Shown here: piece by piece, positions 48,712 to 56,965 of the stretch | Layout: every line of letters begins with the position of its first letter | Numbering within the stretch: the stretch's first letter is position 1 | Assembly: GCA_003223245.1 (NCBI GenBank) | Contig: QHYI01000117.1 | Span: 17,342-81,341, forward strand | DNA length: 64,000 nt | From: Acidobacteriota bacterium | GTDB taxonomy: Bacteria > Acidobacteriota > Terriglobia > Acidiferrales > UBA7541 | Direction: 5' to 3' | Made by a program: the position numbers and the translations under genes | The notes under the pieces: generated by a model | Seen by the model: the letters and a program-made list of their open reading frames with translations, nothing else | Databases searched by the model: none | What the model was told of the DNA's origin: nothing

Positions 48712-49206
48712 CTACTGCTTGGTGAAAAGCTTGAACCCCGCGCCTGTCTCCGGCTCTTCCACGAATGCTTGGGTATTCAGCGTTTCGAAAAGGTCTTCTC
48801 GCGACAACGGCTCGAGCGACAAGGAGAAACCTCGATACCCATTGGTTGACGGACGGGAGGCGTGTTGGCTTTCCATAAAGGCATCCATATTCTTGTATTT
48901 CGTCAGCAATACAATTGAGTCTTGGTCCCAAACCTTGTGGCCTGGAGTTACGATTCCCGCATTTGAGATGAGGTAATAGTCGAGAAGTGCACCTTGGCGT
49001 TTAGCTTCCGCTCGGACGTGCATCCAGTGGTCGTCCAAGTATTGCATTGTGAGCGCGAAATTTTCAGGCGTTACTTTAATGAACTCCAACGCTCAAACCG
49101 GTTTTTCAGGAATGTTCGGGCTTTGGGCGTCTCCTCCAACAACGATGAAAAGGGAAAAAAGACAGAGACCTGCGAGTATGCGTCCGTTCATGGTTTTACG
49201 CTTCAT
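48712..49206 (-). pseudogene. Secreted unknown protein interrupted by an in-frame TGA
   Basis: From the ATG at 49206 (GAAGAGGTG ribosome site upstream) the frame gives a Sec leader (GRILAGLCLFSLFIVVGGDA) and QSPNIPEKPV, then TGA at 49093-49095. The same frame continues with EFIKVTPENFALTMQYLDDH through to FKLFTKQ at 48712. Leader and mature part are in one frame with only this stop between them, so the gene is 164 codons with a nonsense codon at position 38. The mature part looks like a dimeric alpha/beta-barrel (NIPSNAP-like) protein, but I cannot name it. A TTG just after the TGA could give a leaderless product. It lies upstream of the excisionase fragment. Confidence 0.6.
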
Positions 49207-49287
49207 ACTGCACCTCTTCATGGCATAGGCAGCCAAACCGGAGACCACAACAAGTAGACTCGACACATCGCGACTTCGACGAACCGG

Positions 49288-51129
49288 TCAGCGAGACGCG
49301 AGTTGGATCGCTGCGTTTAACACCGCGTCCCGTCCGCTCGCGACGTCTTCCTTCGTTCGGGACACTTCAACATCCGGCAAAATGCCAACTCCAACGAATT
49401 CCGTGCCGTCGGGAAAGCGGTCCCACTTAGTACAGATGCGGACATCAGCTCCGTAAATCGAAAGAAATAGTGGCTGGCCTGAAGATCCGCAGGTGGCTTC
49501 ACCTACGAGGGTAGCGCGCTTCTGAACCTTGAGCGGAATCAGAAAGTCCTCGGCGGCACTGCAAGTCCTCGCGCTAATAAGCACGTACACCGGCCTGGCG
49601 TAACGCGAGCCGTCAGCCAACTTGATCACGTCCGGGGTGCCTTCATACCACGGCTGCGGCTGTTTCCATGCCCGAAACATCGGGTTATACAGACGAGTCC
49701 GCCAGGCTTCTCCCTGCCCTGGTTCTTTCAGAAAATGACCCAAGATGCGATATCCGATGGAGCTGGTACCGCCGCCATTCTCGCGGAGGTCCAGAATCCA
49801 GGCTCGAGATTGCAGTGCGTTTTCCAGCTGTGATTCAAAATCGTCGGCGATTGTCTCGTCGGCGAAATCGTTCAATGCCATATAGCTGATGTGACCGGGC
49901 AACTCCTTATATTCGAATTGTGGCCGCCTCTCGGTGGGCAGCGCTGCGCGATTCTTCGAAGCATCGCGAATCAGGGCGAGTTCCGTGATCTTGCCGTGGA
50001 GGTCCAACCACTTAGTGTGCAATGAGCTGCCAGGTTGACCTTTCAGAAGCATGCGCATTTCGCGAAGTGCCCGATCTTGCGCAGTGCTCGATGCAATGTA
50101 AGGGTCGAGGTCACGTGTAATGACGGTCTGTACAGGTGTGTGATCGATTTCAAGCAACTCCATGCCTGGCTTCACGGGGCTCAGTGCAGGGAGATTGCCT
50201 ACTGCCACTGCGACGGGCTTGCCTTGAATGGGCTCCAGTCTGATGAGCGGCTCATCCTCAGGATCAACCGCTGTGGGATAAACGTTGGTGTGACCATCTC
50301 TTAACAGCGCGATGACTTCTTCGAGGATACGGCCATATTCGACGTCGTCCTTGGCCGCAGCAATTCGGGGCATAAAACGTTCAAGCACGTCATCCCAGTT
50401 CAATTTCTGCCGTTTCTCCAGATATACAAAGCTATATTTCACTTCGGCCCAAAGTCGCGAAAACCCCTCCATCCTCAGCAAACGTGCTGCCTCAGGTTTC
50501 ACCGAAATCTTTGGCTCAAAGGTGACGAATGCCGGGTCGAGGACCTGCGGAGCAATCGCCAACAGCAAACGAGAAAGGCGTGAGATGGCACTGTCCAGAT
50601 TTTGTAAATCAGCCTGTGTAACGGTTCCAGTCGCACAGACCGCCATCTTCAACTTGATGCCCACATTTAGCAGTTGTCCGGAGCGACCGAGCAGGGCAGC
50701 GCCTAGAGCGTCTTTGTCGGCGTCGCAAAGATTTGTGAATAACAGTAGCTGATTTTCCCAATGATAGCCTGAATGAGTTTGACCAGCAGAGCCAAGCAAC
50801 GCGGTCGCGGCATCACGCAACGGGAAATCCAACAGATCTACCCAAACGGTGCGATCTGCGCTCTCCCAGTGAGACCAGCGGTTGTAGCCTGAGACTGGTC
50901 GCTCAACGGCTGCAATCCGAATCGCGTTGCCATGCGGAACGTTGCTTAGCTCTGTGAGGGAGACCTGCAGATTATCTTGCCACGGATACATGACGAGCGC
51001 AGAAACCGTTTCATTCGGCTCACCCATAAGCCGCCGAAATTGCGCCTCATAGGGGAATGCTTGGGCGTGTGCAGTATGAGCCATGCTCAAGAAGAAAATC
51101 ATCAGTGCCGACTTCATCCCAGCGGACAT
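49288..51129 (-). CDS. Exported S41 family peptidase (C-terminal processing protease-like)
   Basis: Serine peptidase of the Ctp/tricorn-core type, 613 residues. The leader is SALMIFFLSMAHTAHA. Residues about 210-330 form the helical and PDZ-like region (DGHTNVYPTAVDPEDEP, GMELLEIDHTPVQTVI). The S41 domain shows GHISYMALNDFADETIADDF, LDLRENGGGTSSIGY and the nucleophile Ser524 in ARTCSAAEDFLIPL, followed by EATCGSSGQP. A 190-residue N-terminal domain is unassigned. AAGGAG sits seven bases before the ATG at 51129. The gene is intact although it lies inside the island scar, so it may be cargo or an old resident. Confidence 0.88.
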   Translation of the reverse strand: MSAGMKSALMIFFLSMAHTAHAQAFPYEAQFRRLMGEPNETVSALVMYPWQDNLQVSLTELSNVPHGNAIRIAAVERPVSGYNRWSHWESADRTVWVDLLDFPLRDAATALLGSAGQTHSGYHWENQLLLFTNLCDADKDALGAALLGRSGQLLNVGIKLKMAVCATGTVTQADLQNLDSAISRLSRLLLAIAPQVLDPAFVTFEPKISVKPEAARLLRMEGFSRLWAEVKYSFVYLEKRQKLNWDDVLERFMPRIAAAKDDVEYGRILEEVIALLRDGHTNVYPTAVDPEDEPLIRLEPIQGKPVAVAVGNLPALSPVKPGMELLEIDHTPVQTVITRDLDPYIASSTAQDRALREMRMLLKGQPGSSLHTKWLDLHGKITELALIRDASKNRAALPTERRPQFEYKELPGHISYMALNDFADETIADDFESQLENALQSRAWILDLRENGGGTSSIGYRILGHFLKEPGQGEAWRTRLYNPMFRAWKQPQPWYEGTPDVIKLADGSRYARPVYVLISARTCSAAEDFLIPLKVQKRATLVGEATCGSSGQPLFLSIYGADVRICTKWDRFPDGTEFVGVGILPDVEVSRTKEDVASGRDAVLNAAIQLASR

Positions 51130-51288
51130 TCGTCTTCTCCTTCAAGTCGTGATACGGCCCTTCTGGTGCGCGCGTCGACTCAGATTATAGCCACTCACGT
51201 CAATGGAAAACGGGGGTTCCGAGAGGGTTCCGGATCTCTGAACGCGCCAGCCTCCAACGACATATCGCTTCTGATCACCCCAGATGGT

Positions 51289-51312
51289 CAAATGTTCGTC
51301 GGTTAACATTTG
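51289..51312. repeat. Perfect 8-base inverted repeat (CAAATGTT/AACATTTG)
   Basis: CAAATGTT at 51289-51296 and AACATTTG at 51305-51312 with an 8-base loop. It lies just downstream of the serine-recombinase remnant and about 160 bases upstream of the S41 gene start. It could be an operator or an end of the former element; no T-run follows, so it is not a typical terminator. Confidence 0.45.
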
Positions 51313-51333
51313 AGTTTGCCTGAGGACATTGAA

Positions 51334-51928
51334 CTACAAATGCTCTCGATTGGGCGAACAGCGAGTACCCGAAACTCCTCGGGCGTGCTTCCTGGGTGGA
51401 TTCGGCACGGGATTTTCAAAGAGAAATTGGTTTCGATCGTTAATGGCAAGCGCACGGATTCGGCCCTTTCGTCGCCAATCGGAAATTGTGTTTATTGAAA
51501 CCCCGCACGCCTTTGCAATCTCAAGCTTCGTAAGCATCCCTCGTTCACGGAGCCGATCAACGCGACTCTTGAGTCCGTGGCTGTTCGAATGTAGCCGACG
51601 CTGGTGATGTCAACGGCAAATCGTCGCCTGTCTTAAACCCCTTCTCGTTGAGAATTCGCGCCACGTCTGCGTATTTGTAATCATCCAAGAGGTGGTCCAG
51701 TTCGGCAACCATAGCCAGATTTTGCTTGTGGCTTTCGCAATAACTCAACGGCCGAGGCAACATCAACGTTTTCGACTTGCCACCGCGGAAGCGAACGTCA
51801 AGCTGTACCTGCTCGCCTTTTCGTACAGTAACGTCTTCGATGAGAAGACGAACCATCCGCTTGCGTTCGCGGTCCGCAGTGCCAGGATTGTTCCACAGTT
51901 GTAGGAAGTTTGTGGCTGGGGCCGGCAC
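51334..51928 (-). pseudogene. Large serine recombinase C-terminal remnant
   Basis: Decayed site-specific serine recombinase. The upstream frame reads LWNNPGTADRERKRMVRLLI, VQLDVRFRGGKSKTLMLPRP and AELDHLLDDYKYADVARILN, the conserved region after the zinc ribbon. The frame then breaks near 51550-51570, and the helix-turn-helix tail continues as GLKSRVDRLRERGMLTKLEI, CGVSINTISDWRRKGRIRAL, ending at TAG (51334). The N-terminal resolvase and zinc-ribbon domains are absent. A tRNA 3' tail lies about 50 bases further upstream, suggesting truncation at an attachment site. Confidence 0.8.
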
Positions 51929-51979
51929 CTTACCTGAAATCGTTCAGAAAATGTGAGATTGGTGTGCCTTGCTTGAAAC

Positions 51980-52006
51980 GGCGGGACCGGGCGGACTTGA
52001 ACCGCC
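51980..52006 (-). pseudogene. tRNA 3'-end fragment (T-arm and acceptor strand)
   Basis: On the minus strand: T-stem GGCGG, loop TTCAAGT, T-stem CCGCC (51990-52006), then acceptor strand CGGTCCC and GCC in place of GCCA. No 5' half with the matching GGGACCG acceptor is found nearby, so it is a tail fragment of the kind left by integrative elements. It is not from the tRNA-Arg seen at 48373. Confidence 0.6.
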
Positions 52007-52061
52007 AAAGCGCGATACGGGGCGAGCTTTGTGGCAAAATGTCTGAAATCGGAGTAGCCGC

Positions 52062-52331
52062 ATGACCGAGGACGAACTCTTACGTTTCAATCCGCTGATT
52101 GCCAAGGCTTTCACTCAGTTCGAATCTGAAAACGATACCCGAACGGCCGACGTGATGCGAGAGATCATTATCGCCAGCCTCAAGACCGGCGCGGCCCCAG
52201 AGAAGATCTATGCCACCATCAAGACTGGCAGGATGTTGACCAAGGACAATATGCAGTTTTTGACGCCGGCTGAGATCCAAGAATGGGCGGACGCGGCTGA
52301 GGAATATAAAATCCTGGCAGCTTCCCGTTGA
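52062..52331 (+). CDS. Small hypothetical protein
   Basis: 89 residues, acidic and helical, starting MTEDELLRFNPLIAKAFTQF. GGAG lies eight bases before the ATG. It contains ADVMREIIIASLKTGAAPEK and a C-terminal TPAEIQEWADAAEEYK helix. No family recognised. It stands alone between two tRNA fragments in the island scar, so it may be element cargo. Codon use looks ordinary. Confidence 0.6.
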   Translation: MTEDELLRFNPLIAKAFTQFESENDTRTADVMREIIIASLKTGAAPEKIYATIKTGRMLTKDNMQFLTPAEIQEWADAAEEYKILAASR

Positions 52332-52729
52332 GTTTGACGCGGAGCATCATCGAATTCGTTCTACGAATTTCTCTATTGCGGTCCTAGCAATCCAAAACTT
52401 CCCACGGCGGCCTGCCCGAGTCGCCGGCAATCTTTCTGCGCCAACCTGTGCCCATTTTGTGCCCACCTGTGTCCACAAGTCGTTTGTTTACGTCGCTGGA
52501 CGCCACTTGATGCCACTCGTAACCTGTTGATTCCATTGAGAAGGGTTGATTCCGGAGACCAGCGCTCCACCCAGCTGAGCTACGGGCGCGCGGTGAGCAT
52601 TCCACTTTTTTCGCGGAACGCGCAACGTGCAAGAAAGCAATTCGACTTAATTGTTCTATTCCTCTAATTCGCTCGCGCCAGCATACATTCCTTTTCCGCT
52701 TTTGGCTTCCCTAAAATGGCAGCGCCGCA
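52332..52729. other. Island-edge sequence without genes
   Basis: About 400 bases holding no credible coding region. It contains the tRNA-Arg 5' half (52551-52589) and, next to it, sequence with repeated GTGCCCA/GTGTCCA words (52450-52480) of the sort found beside element ends. The remaining 140 bases toward 52729 are AT-richer and presumably the old promoter region of the truncated tRNA. Confidence 0.4.
52551..52589 (-). pseudogene. 5' half of a second tRNA-Arg(CCG), cut in the anticodon arm
   Basis: Minus strand: acceptor GCGCCCG, TA, D-arm GCTCAGCTGGGTGGAGC, stem CTGGT and loop CTCCGGA, then unrelated sequence (ATCAACCC) in place of the expected ACCAG. It ends exactly after the anticodon loop, a common tyrosine-integrase crossover point. 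It has the same anticodon as the intact tRNA at 48373 but lies in the opposite orientation. A 3' half was not found downstream. Confidence 0.72.
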
Positions 52730-53080
52730 TTACCCGATCGCGTGGGAACGTATACTCTTCGCAAGCTTCTCAATTTCCTCGACCTTTTTGAGCAGAATCA
52801 CGGAAAGCACCTGCACGGAATCCGTTTTTTCCACTTCGGCCTTCAATTCACTGGCCAATTGAAAGAGTTTCTCGACACTCTTCTTGATGTCTTTCTGGTT
52901 GGCCTCCAGGACCATTTTGGCGTCGATCTTGGGTTCATCGGTGTCATCATCCTTCTGCAGCGGCTTTGGAGCGGGCTGAGCTCCGCCTCCACCTTGCGCT
53001 TGCATAAAAGAATTCGTGAATCCGATGGGCACGCCCGAAGCCAGAAGCAAGGTAAGAAATTCTCGTCTGGATTCCATCAT
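52730..53080 (-). CDS. Small Tat-type exported coiled-coil protein
   Basis: 116 residues. The N-terminus MMESRREFLTLLLASGVPIG has a twin-arginine motif (RREFL) and hydrophobic core. A Gly/Pro/Gln linker is followed by a charged segment and a helical C-terminal half (DIKKSVEKLFQLASELKAEV, VILLKKVEEIEKLAKSI) likely to form a coiled coil. GGGAG precedes the ATG pair. Related small proteins are common in Acidobacteriota; function is unknown. It is divergent from the MscS gene. Confidence 0.75.
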   Translation of the reverse strand: MMESRREFLTLLLASGVPIGFTNSFMQAQGGGGAQPAPKPLQKDDDTDEPKIDAKMVLEANQKDIKKSVEKLFQLASELKAEVEKTDSVQVLSVILLKKVEEIEKLAKSIRSHAIG

Positions 53081-53178
53081 TCAAAGCTCCCTTACGCATG
53101 TTCCTTCACCTCGAACCAACACGCGACTGCACTTCCACGGACCTCTTCCAATGTTATACTCCCCCTCGCCTAGAAATC

Positions 53179-54057
53179 ATGCCAAGTTCTTTAAGCCATT
53201 GGGTGGACTTGACCATACCCGCTGCCCTTCGCTTGTTGGGCATCTTCGTCATCGCGTTGGTGGTCAACCGGCTCCTCCGCGCAGTAGCAAAACTAATCGT
53301 CAAGCCGGCCCCTGCGCAGACACGCCATTCACAACTTCGCGAGCAGCAGACACGCACGCTGGCAGGAATCGCTTACAGCGGGGGAAGTAAAGTGGTCTGG
53401 GCTATTGCGATTCTCACGGCGCTCGACCAACTCAAGATAAATATCCTGCCGGCAGTAACATTTGCGGGCCTCGCCAGCTTAGCTTTGGGTTTCGGTGCAC
53501 AAACCCTGGTTCGCGATGTAATCGCCGGCTTTTACATCGTGCTCGAAGACCAATACGTCGTGGGCGACACGGTGCAGATCGCGGAGTACACCGGCCGGGT
53601 GGAACATCTCACGCTACGGCGGACGGTTCTGCGCGACGCTCGCGGAGCGCTGGTGACCGTTGCCAACGGCGAGATCCGTACCGTGAGCAATCTTAGCCGC
53701 GATTGGTCGCAGGCGTTCGTGGATGTTTCGCTTGCTCCGGAAACACCGGTCGAAAAGCCCCTGAAAGCCCTGGAGGCGGCAGCCGCCGCGTTGCGAGGAG
53801 ATCCCGCATGGTCGCAGGCGCTGGTGGATGGGCCGCGGGTCCTGGGTGTTCATGACTTTGACCGAACCGCTTCCACGATTCGGCTGCAAGTGCGAACGGC
53901 GCCGACGCGCCAGGATGAAGTGGCACGGGAGCTGCGGCGTCGCATTCAAGCAGAGCTTCTTAAGCAGGGGATACCCGTTTCGAGCGTGCAGCGCATCGAA
54001 CTTACTGGCGTTTCTCATTCCTTGCAGGAAGCCGCACAACCGGACACTGCGGATTAG
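53179..54057 (+). CDS. MscS family small-conductance mechanosensitive channel
   Basis: Inner-membrane channel, 292 residues from the ATG at 53179. Two N-terminal helices (about 9-31 and 63-83) are followed by the pore helix segment AVTFAGLASLALGFGAQTLV and RDVIAGFYIVLEDQYVVGDT, the MscS signature. The beta domain (IAEYTGRVEHLTLRRTVLRD, ALVTVANGEIRTVSNLSRDW) and a cytoplasmic alpha/beta domain complete the protein. It is a short three-helix member. It relieves turgor on osmotic downshock. No strong ribosome site is visible; the longer frame upstream is not family-like. Followed 16 bases later by the next gene. Confidence 0.9.
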   Translation: MPSSLSHWVDLTIPAALRLLGIFVIALVVNRLLRAVAKLIVKPAPAQTRHSQLREQQTRTLAGIAYSGGSKVVWAIAILTALDQLKINILPAVTFAGLASLALGFGAQTLVRDVIAGFYIVLEDQYVVGDTVQIAEYTGRVEHLTLRRTVLRDARGALVTVANGEIRTVSNLSRDWSQAFVDVSLAPETPVEKPLKALEAAAAALRGDPAWSQALVDGPRVLGVHDFDRTASTIRLQVRTAPTRQDEVARELRRRIQAELLKQGIPVSSVQRIELTGVSHSLQEAAQPDTAD

Positions 54058-54073
54058 CCCAGGAGGACTCGCC

Positions 54074-54529
54074 ATGGCCCAGATTACCTACGACGAAGTC
54101 AACCTGATGCTGCGGCTATACGATTTGCGCCGCGAACCGCGCTTGCGGCAAGCGCGGGCATGGTTTACCGACAACTTTCATCCCACCTCTCCCGAAGAGA
54201 TGATGGAAAAGTACCCTCAAGGCAGCGAAGAAAACACCTATATCCGCATGGTGATTAGTTACTGGGAAATGGTGGCGAGCATCGTGAATCGCGGGCTCAT
54301 CAACGACGAACTGTTCTTTGAGAGTAACGGAGAGATCTGGGTCGTGTGGGACCGCATGCGCACGATCGTTCCTACCTGGCGCGCGGCTTTCAAGAACCCT
54401 CACCTGTTCCAAAACATCGAGGTGACCTGCAAGCGGCTGGAAGCCTGGAGGGAGAAGCGCGCGCCGGGCTCTACCGTGGCCATGCGTCAGATGTTGAGCC
54501 AGTCAAAATCGAAGTCCAAAGCCAGCTAG
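54074..54529 (+). CDS. Conserved hypothetical protein (DUF4760-like)
   Basis: 151 residues, mainly helical, starting at the ATG at 54074 with AGGAGG seven bases upstream. Recognisable blocks are LMLRLYDLRREPRLRQARAW and ENTYIRMVISYWEMVASIVN, then GEIWVVWDRMRTIVPTWRAA. The RREPxxRxARxWF start resembles DUF4760-type proteins, but I am not certain. No membrane segment. It probably shares a transcript with the MscS gene. The longer open frame overlapping MscS is spurious. Confidence 0.75.
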   Translation: MAQITYDEVNLMLRLYDLRREPRLRQARAWFTDNFHPTSPEEMMEKYPQGSEENTYIRMVISYWEMVASIVNRGLINDELFFESNGEIWVVWDRMRTIVPTWRAAFKNPHLFQNIEVTCKRLEAWREKRAPGSTVAMRQMLSQSKSKSKAS

Positions 54530-54705
54530 AATCGCTTAGTTCCCTTTCAAACGCGAGTTCACTTCGCACCGGTCAAAAGTTCGGGAGCCATCGCGGGCGT
54601 ATCATCCGGCTGGTGTCTTCTCCGGCAGCCGCCGCGACATTAGCTAATTTCCGGTGTGGAACAACGCCAAGCAATGTGGTCAACCTGAAGCGTCAGCTTG
54701 CACGG

Positions 54706-55407
54706 TCAGAGCACTGTGGAGACCGTTGTGCCTGCCGCGGCGAACACCGTGGGCATCTCCTTCGCGGCAAAGGAGAGAAAGCACTTCACGACCGTGGGAT
54801 CGAACTGCGTGCCGCTCGATTCCGAAAGTCGGCGCATGGCTTCTTCGAAGGGCAACCCTTTGCGGTAGGGCCGCGATGAAACCATGGCGTCAAAAGCGTC
54901 CGTCACTGATACGATGCGCGAGACAATGGGAATTTCTGTCGCTTTGAGGCCTGCCGGGTATCCTTTGCCGTCGAAAAATTCATGGTGGTGGAGGATATCA
55001 AGCGCGGCACGCTCAAACCCGGGAAGCATGCGGAGCACCGCCCAGCCGTATTCGGGGTGTTTTTTCATCAATGCGTATTCTTCATCGTCGAGGCGCCCGG
55101 GCTTGCGAAGAATGGAATCCGGTATGCCGACCTTGCCAATATCGTGAAGCAGCGCCGCGACTTCAAGATTCTGAAGTGCTGCTTCTCCCAGGCCGAGCTC
55201 CTGCCCGACACGCATGCCCCACTCGGCGAGGCGTGTGCTGTGGACCCCGGTATTAAGATCTTTCAGATCGAGTAACTGGTTGAACGCGCAGATGACGGAA
55301 CTGCGAAGTGCGGAAGCTTGCTCTTCAAGCTGCTTGATCCGGAGGGACTCCGGCGCCGAAAGAAGCGGAGAGCTTCCTATCGGCGCCGGAATTTGACCCT
55401 TGAACAT
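54706..55407 (-). CDS. HD-GYP domain phosphodiesterase-like protein
   Basis: 233 residues. The HD-GYP core shows His56 (HSTR), His88-Asp89 (ALLHDIGKVGIPD), His115-type KKHPEYG, HHHEFFDGKGYPAGL (GYP at 149-151) and SVTDAFDAMVSSRPYRK. These are the metal ligands and GYP loop of cyclic-di-GMP phosphodiesterases, all present. There is a short coiled N-terminus and no sensor domain, so it may depend on a partner. The ATG at 55407 is 6 bases after the stop of the subtilase gene, with no ribosome site of its own. It ends the minus-strand sigma/CHAT/subtilase series. Confidence 0.9.
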   Translation of the reverse strand: MFKGQIPAPIGSSPLLSAPESLRIKQLEEQASALRSSVICAFNQLLDLKDLNTGVHSTRLAEWGMRVGQELGLGEAALQNLEVAALLHDIGKVGIPDSILRKPGRLDDEEYALMKKHPEYGWAVLRMLPGFERAALDILHHHEFFDGKGYPAGLKATEIPIVSRIVSVTDAFDAMVSSRPYRKGLPFEEAMRRLSESSGTQFDPTVVKCFLSFAAKEMPTVFAAAGTTVSTVL

Positions 55408-55413
55408 CAGCAG

Positions 55414-56766
55414 TTACAAGCAGAGCAACGAACATGAGCTTGAAGTAGAAGTCGAACTGGAGCCGTTCACCCACGCTGAAACGGCTTGATAGACGTTGAG
55501 TCGGCCGTGATTCAGGTCCGGCGTGAGAACTTGTGCGTTCGCCAAGGCGTTGGCGGCCTGCGATTGATTGAGGCCCGACGGCTTGGCACTGAGCAACAGC
55601 GCAACAGTGCCGGCAGCCAACGGCGAACTGAAAGAGGTGCCCGATTCGCTGGCATACGTCCCGCCGGGATAGGTACTGATGACGTATTCGCCCGGAGCGG
55701 CGATCCAGACGTCCGCAGGGCCATAATTCGAGAAAGAGGAGCGGGTGTCCCAATCGGTGGTCGAAGCAATCCCGACAACGTTGCCGCTCATGGCCGCAGG
55801 GTAGACCGGAGCGCTGGTGGTCTCGTTCCCGGCGGCGGCTACCAGGACTGCGCCAGCCTTACTGGCATAAGAAACAGCCCGAGTCAAGGCAGACGACGAT
55901 GAACGCAGGTCGAAGCTCATGTTCACAACGTTGGCGTGATTTGCGCCCGCATAGTAAAGAGCGGCAATAATGTTTGAAAGGTAGCCGGTGCCATTTGCTG
56001 AAAAGGCCTTGAGCGGCAGGATTTTGGCCTTGGGAGCGACAAGGTGAAGCAAACCCGAAGTCATTGTGCCGTGCCCAAAGGCCGCGTAGGGCGTGCCATC
56101 CAAGACCGCTGCGGTGGACTGATCCAGGACGGCGGCAGTTGATTGCTGGACGTAGACGGGTTGTTGATTCGATGCGTTTGTGTCCGTATAACCGCTCTGC
56201 ATCCCGGTCACATCGAGCCATTCGGAAGCACCGGGCTGGTTTCGCGTGAAATCGTAGCCTTGCAGAAGGACCGGATACAAAACAGGGTGATAGGGATCGA
56301 CGCCGGTATCGATGACTGCTACGATACCGGTGCCCGAAATCCCAAACCCATTCTGCGCATCCTCAAGCCGAATAATCTGAGCGGCAGACTGTGCCGCATA
56401 GCCATGCCACACGACAGTGCCGTAATAGGGCACCGGTGACCTGTCGTAGAGACCGTATGGAATGCTCGGGAGAGCGGGCTGTTGTAGAAGCAGGAGATGA
56501 TCCAACTCGATGCTCACAATCCCCAACAACGACTCGACCAAAGTCAACGTCGTGTTCAAAAGGTTTGTGGAGGTTACCAGAAAGGTCTGGCCACCGTTAC
56601 CGTCCAGATTCCCTTGAACCTGGCACCCAAGCAAAGAGCACAAATTCAAAACCGAAGAAAGACCGCCCGTGGAAACAACGATATAGCGCTGCTCGGCAGC
56701 CGCCGGCCGGGACCAAGCCAACATCAGGACGATCATTGCGAAAAGAATGGTGGTCCTGCGTTTCAT
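55414..56766 (-). CDS. Secreted subtilisin-like serine peptidase (S8)
   Basis: 450 residues. Sec leader (FAMIVLMLAWSRPAAAEQ), then an inhibitor-like propeptide (RYIVVSTGG, GIVSIELDH). Catalytic triad: Asp153 in AVIDTGVDPYHP, His232 in FGHGTMTSG, Ser378 in ESGTSFSSPLAAG, with the oxyanion Asn in AAAGNETT. Just before the His box is an exact 8-residue tandem repeat (QSTAAVLD twice). The C-terminus is a Ser/Thr tail with two cysteines. Downstream of the anti-sigma-like gene and 6 bases upstream of the HD-GYP gene, it is plausibly the exported arm of the regulon. Substrate unknown. Confidence 0.92.
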   Translation of the reverse strand: MKRRTTILFAMIVLMLAWSRPAAAEQRYIVVSTGGLSSVLNLCSLLGCQVQGNLDGNGGQTFLVTSTNLLNTTLTLVESLLGIVSIELDHLLLLQQPALPSIPYGLYDRSPVPYYGTVVWHGYAAQSAAQIIRLEDAQNGFGISGTGIVAVIDTGVDPYHPVLYPVLLQGYDFTRNQPGASEWLDVTGMQSGYTDTNASNQQPVYVQQSTAAVLDQSTAAVLDGTPYAAFGHGTMTSGLLHLVAPKAKILPLKAFSANGTGYLSNIIAALYYAGANHANVVNMSFDLRSSSSALTRAVSYASKAGAVLVAAAGNETTSAPVYPAAMSGNVVGIASTTDWDTRSSFSNYGPADVWIAAPGEYVISTYPGGTYASESGTSFSSPLAAGTVALLLSAKPSGLNQSQAANALANAQVLTPDLNHGRLNVYQAVSAWVNGSSSTSTSSSCSLLCL

Positions 56767-56965
56767 TAGGTTGTGACCCTGGAAAGGGCCTCCGTTGTTG
56801 AATTCCTCAGCTATCGGTTGGAGGATGGCCGCACCAGTTTTGCGGGAGTGTCCTTCCGATCCAATAGTACGACCAGGCCTTCATGTCCACCCGGATTTGC
56901 CATCGTCTCCGGTACTTTCGTACCAAAGCCGCGCTGCGATGCAAATTCGGGCGGCGTGGCGATCA

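Noticed and set aside
49093..49095. TGA as a selenocysteine codon in the 48712-49206 gene
   Set aside because: It falls right after the signal peptide in a non-redox context (EKPV-stop) and no SECIS-like hairpin is evident after it.
47881..52331. Prophage
   Set aside because: Only recombinase and excisionase-like remnants are present; no capsid, tail, terminase or replication genes.
52551..52589. Group I intron in a tRNA-Arg anticodon loop
   Set aside because: The 5' half fits, but no matching 3' half (ACCAG stem, acceptor CGGGCGC) appears within several hundred bases downstream on that strand. An element-truncated tRNA is simpler.
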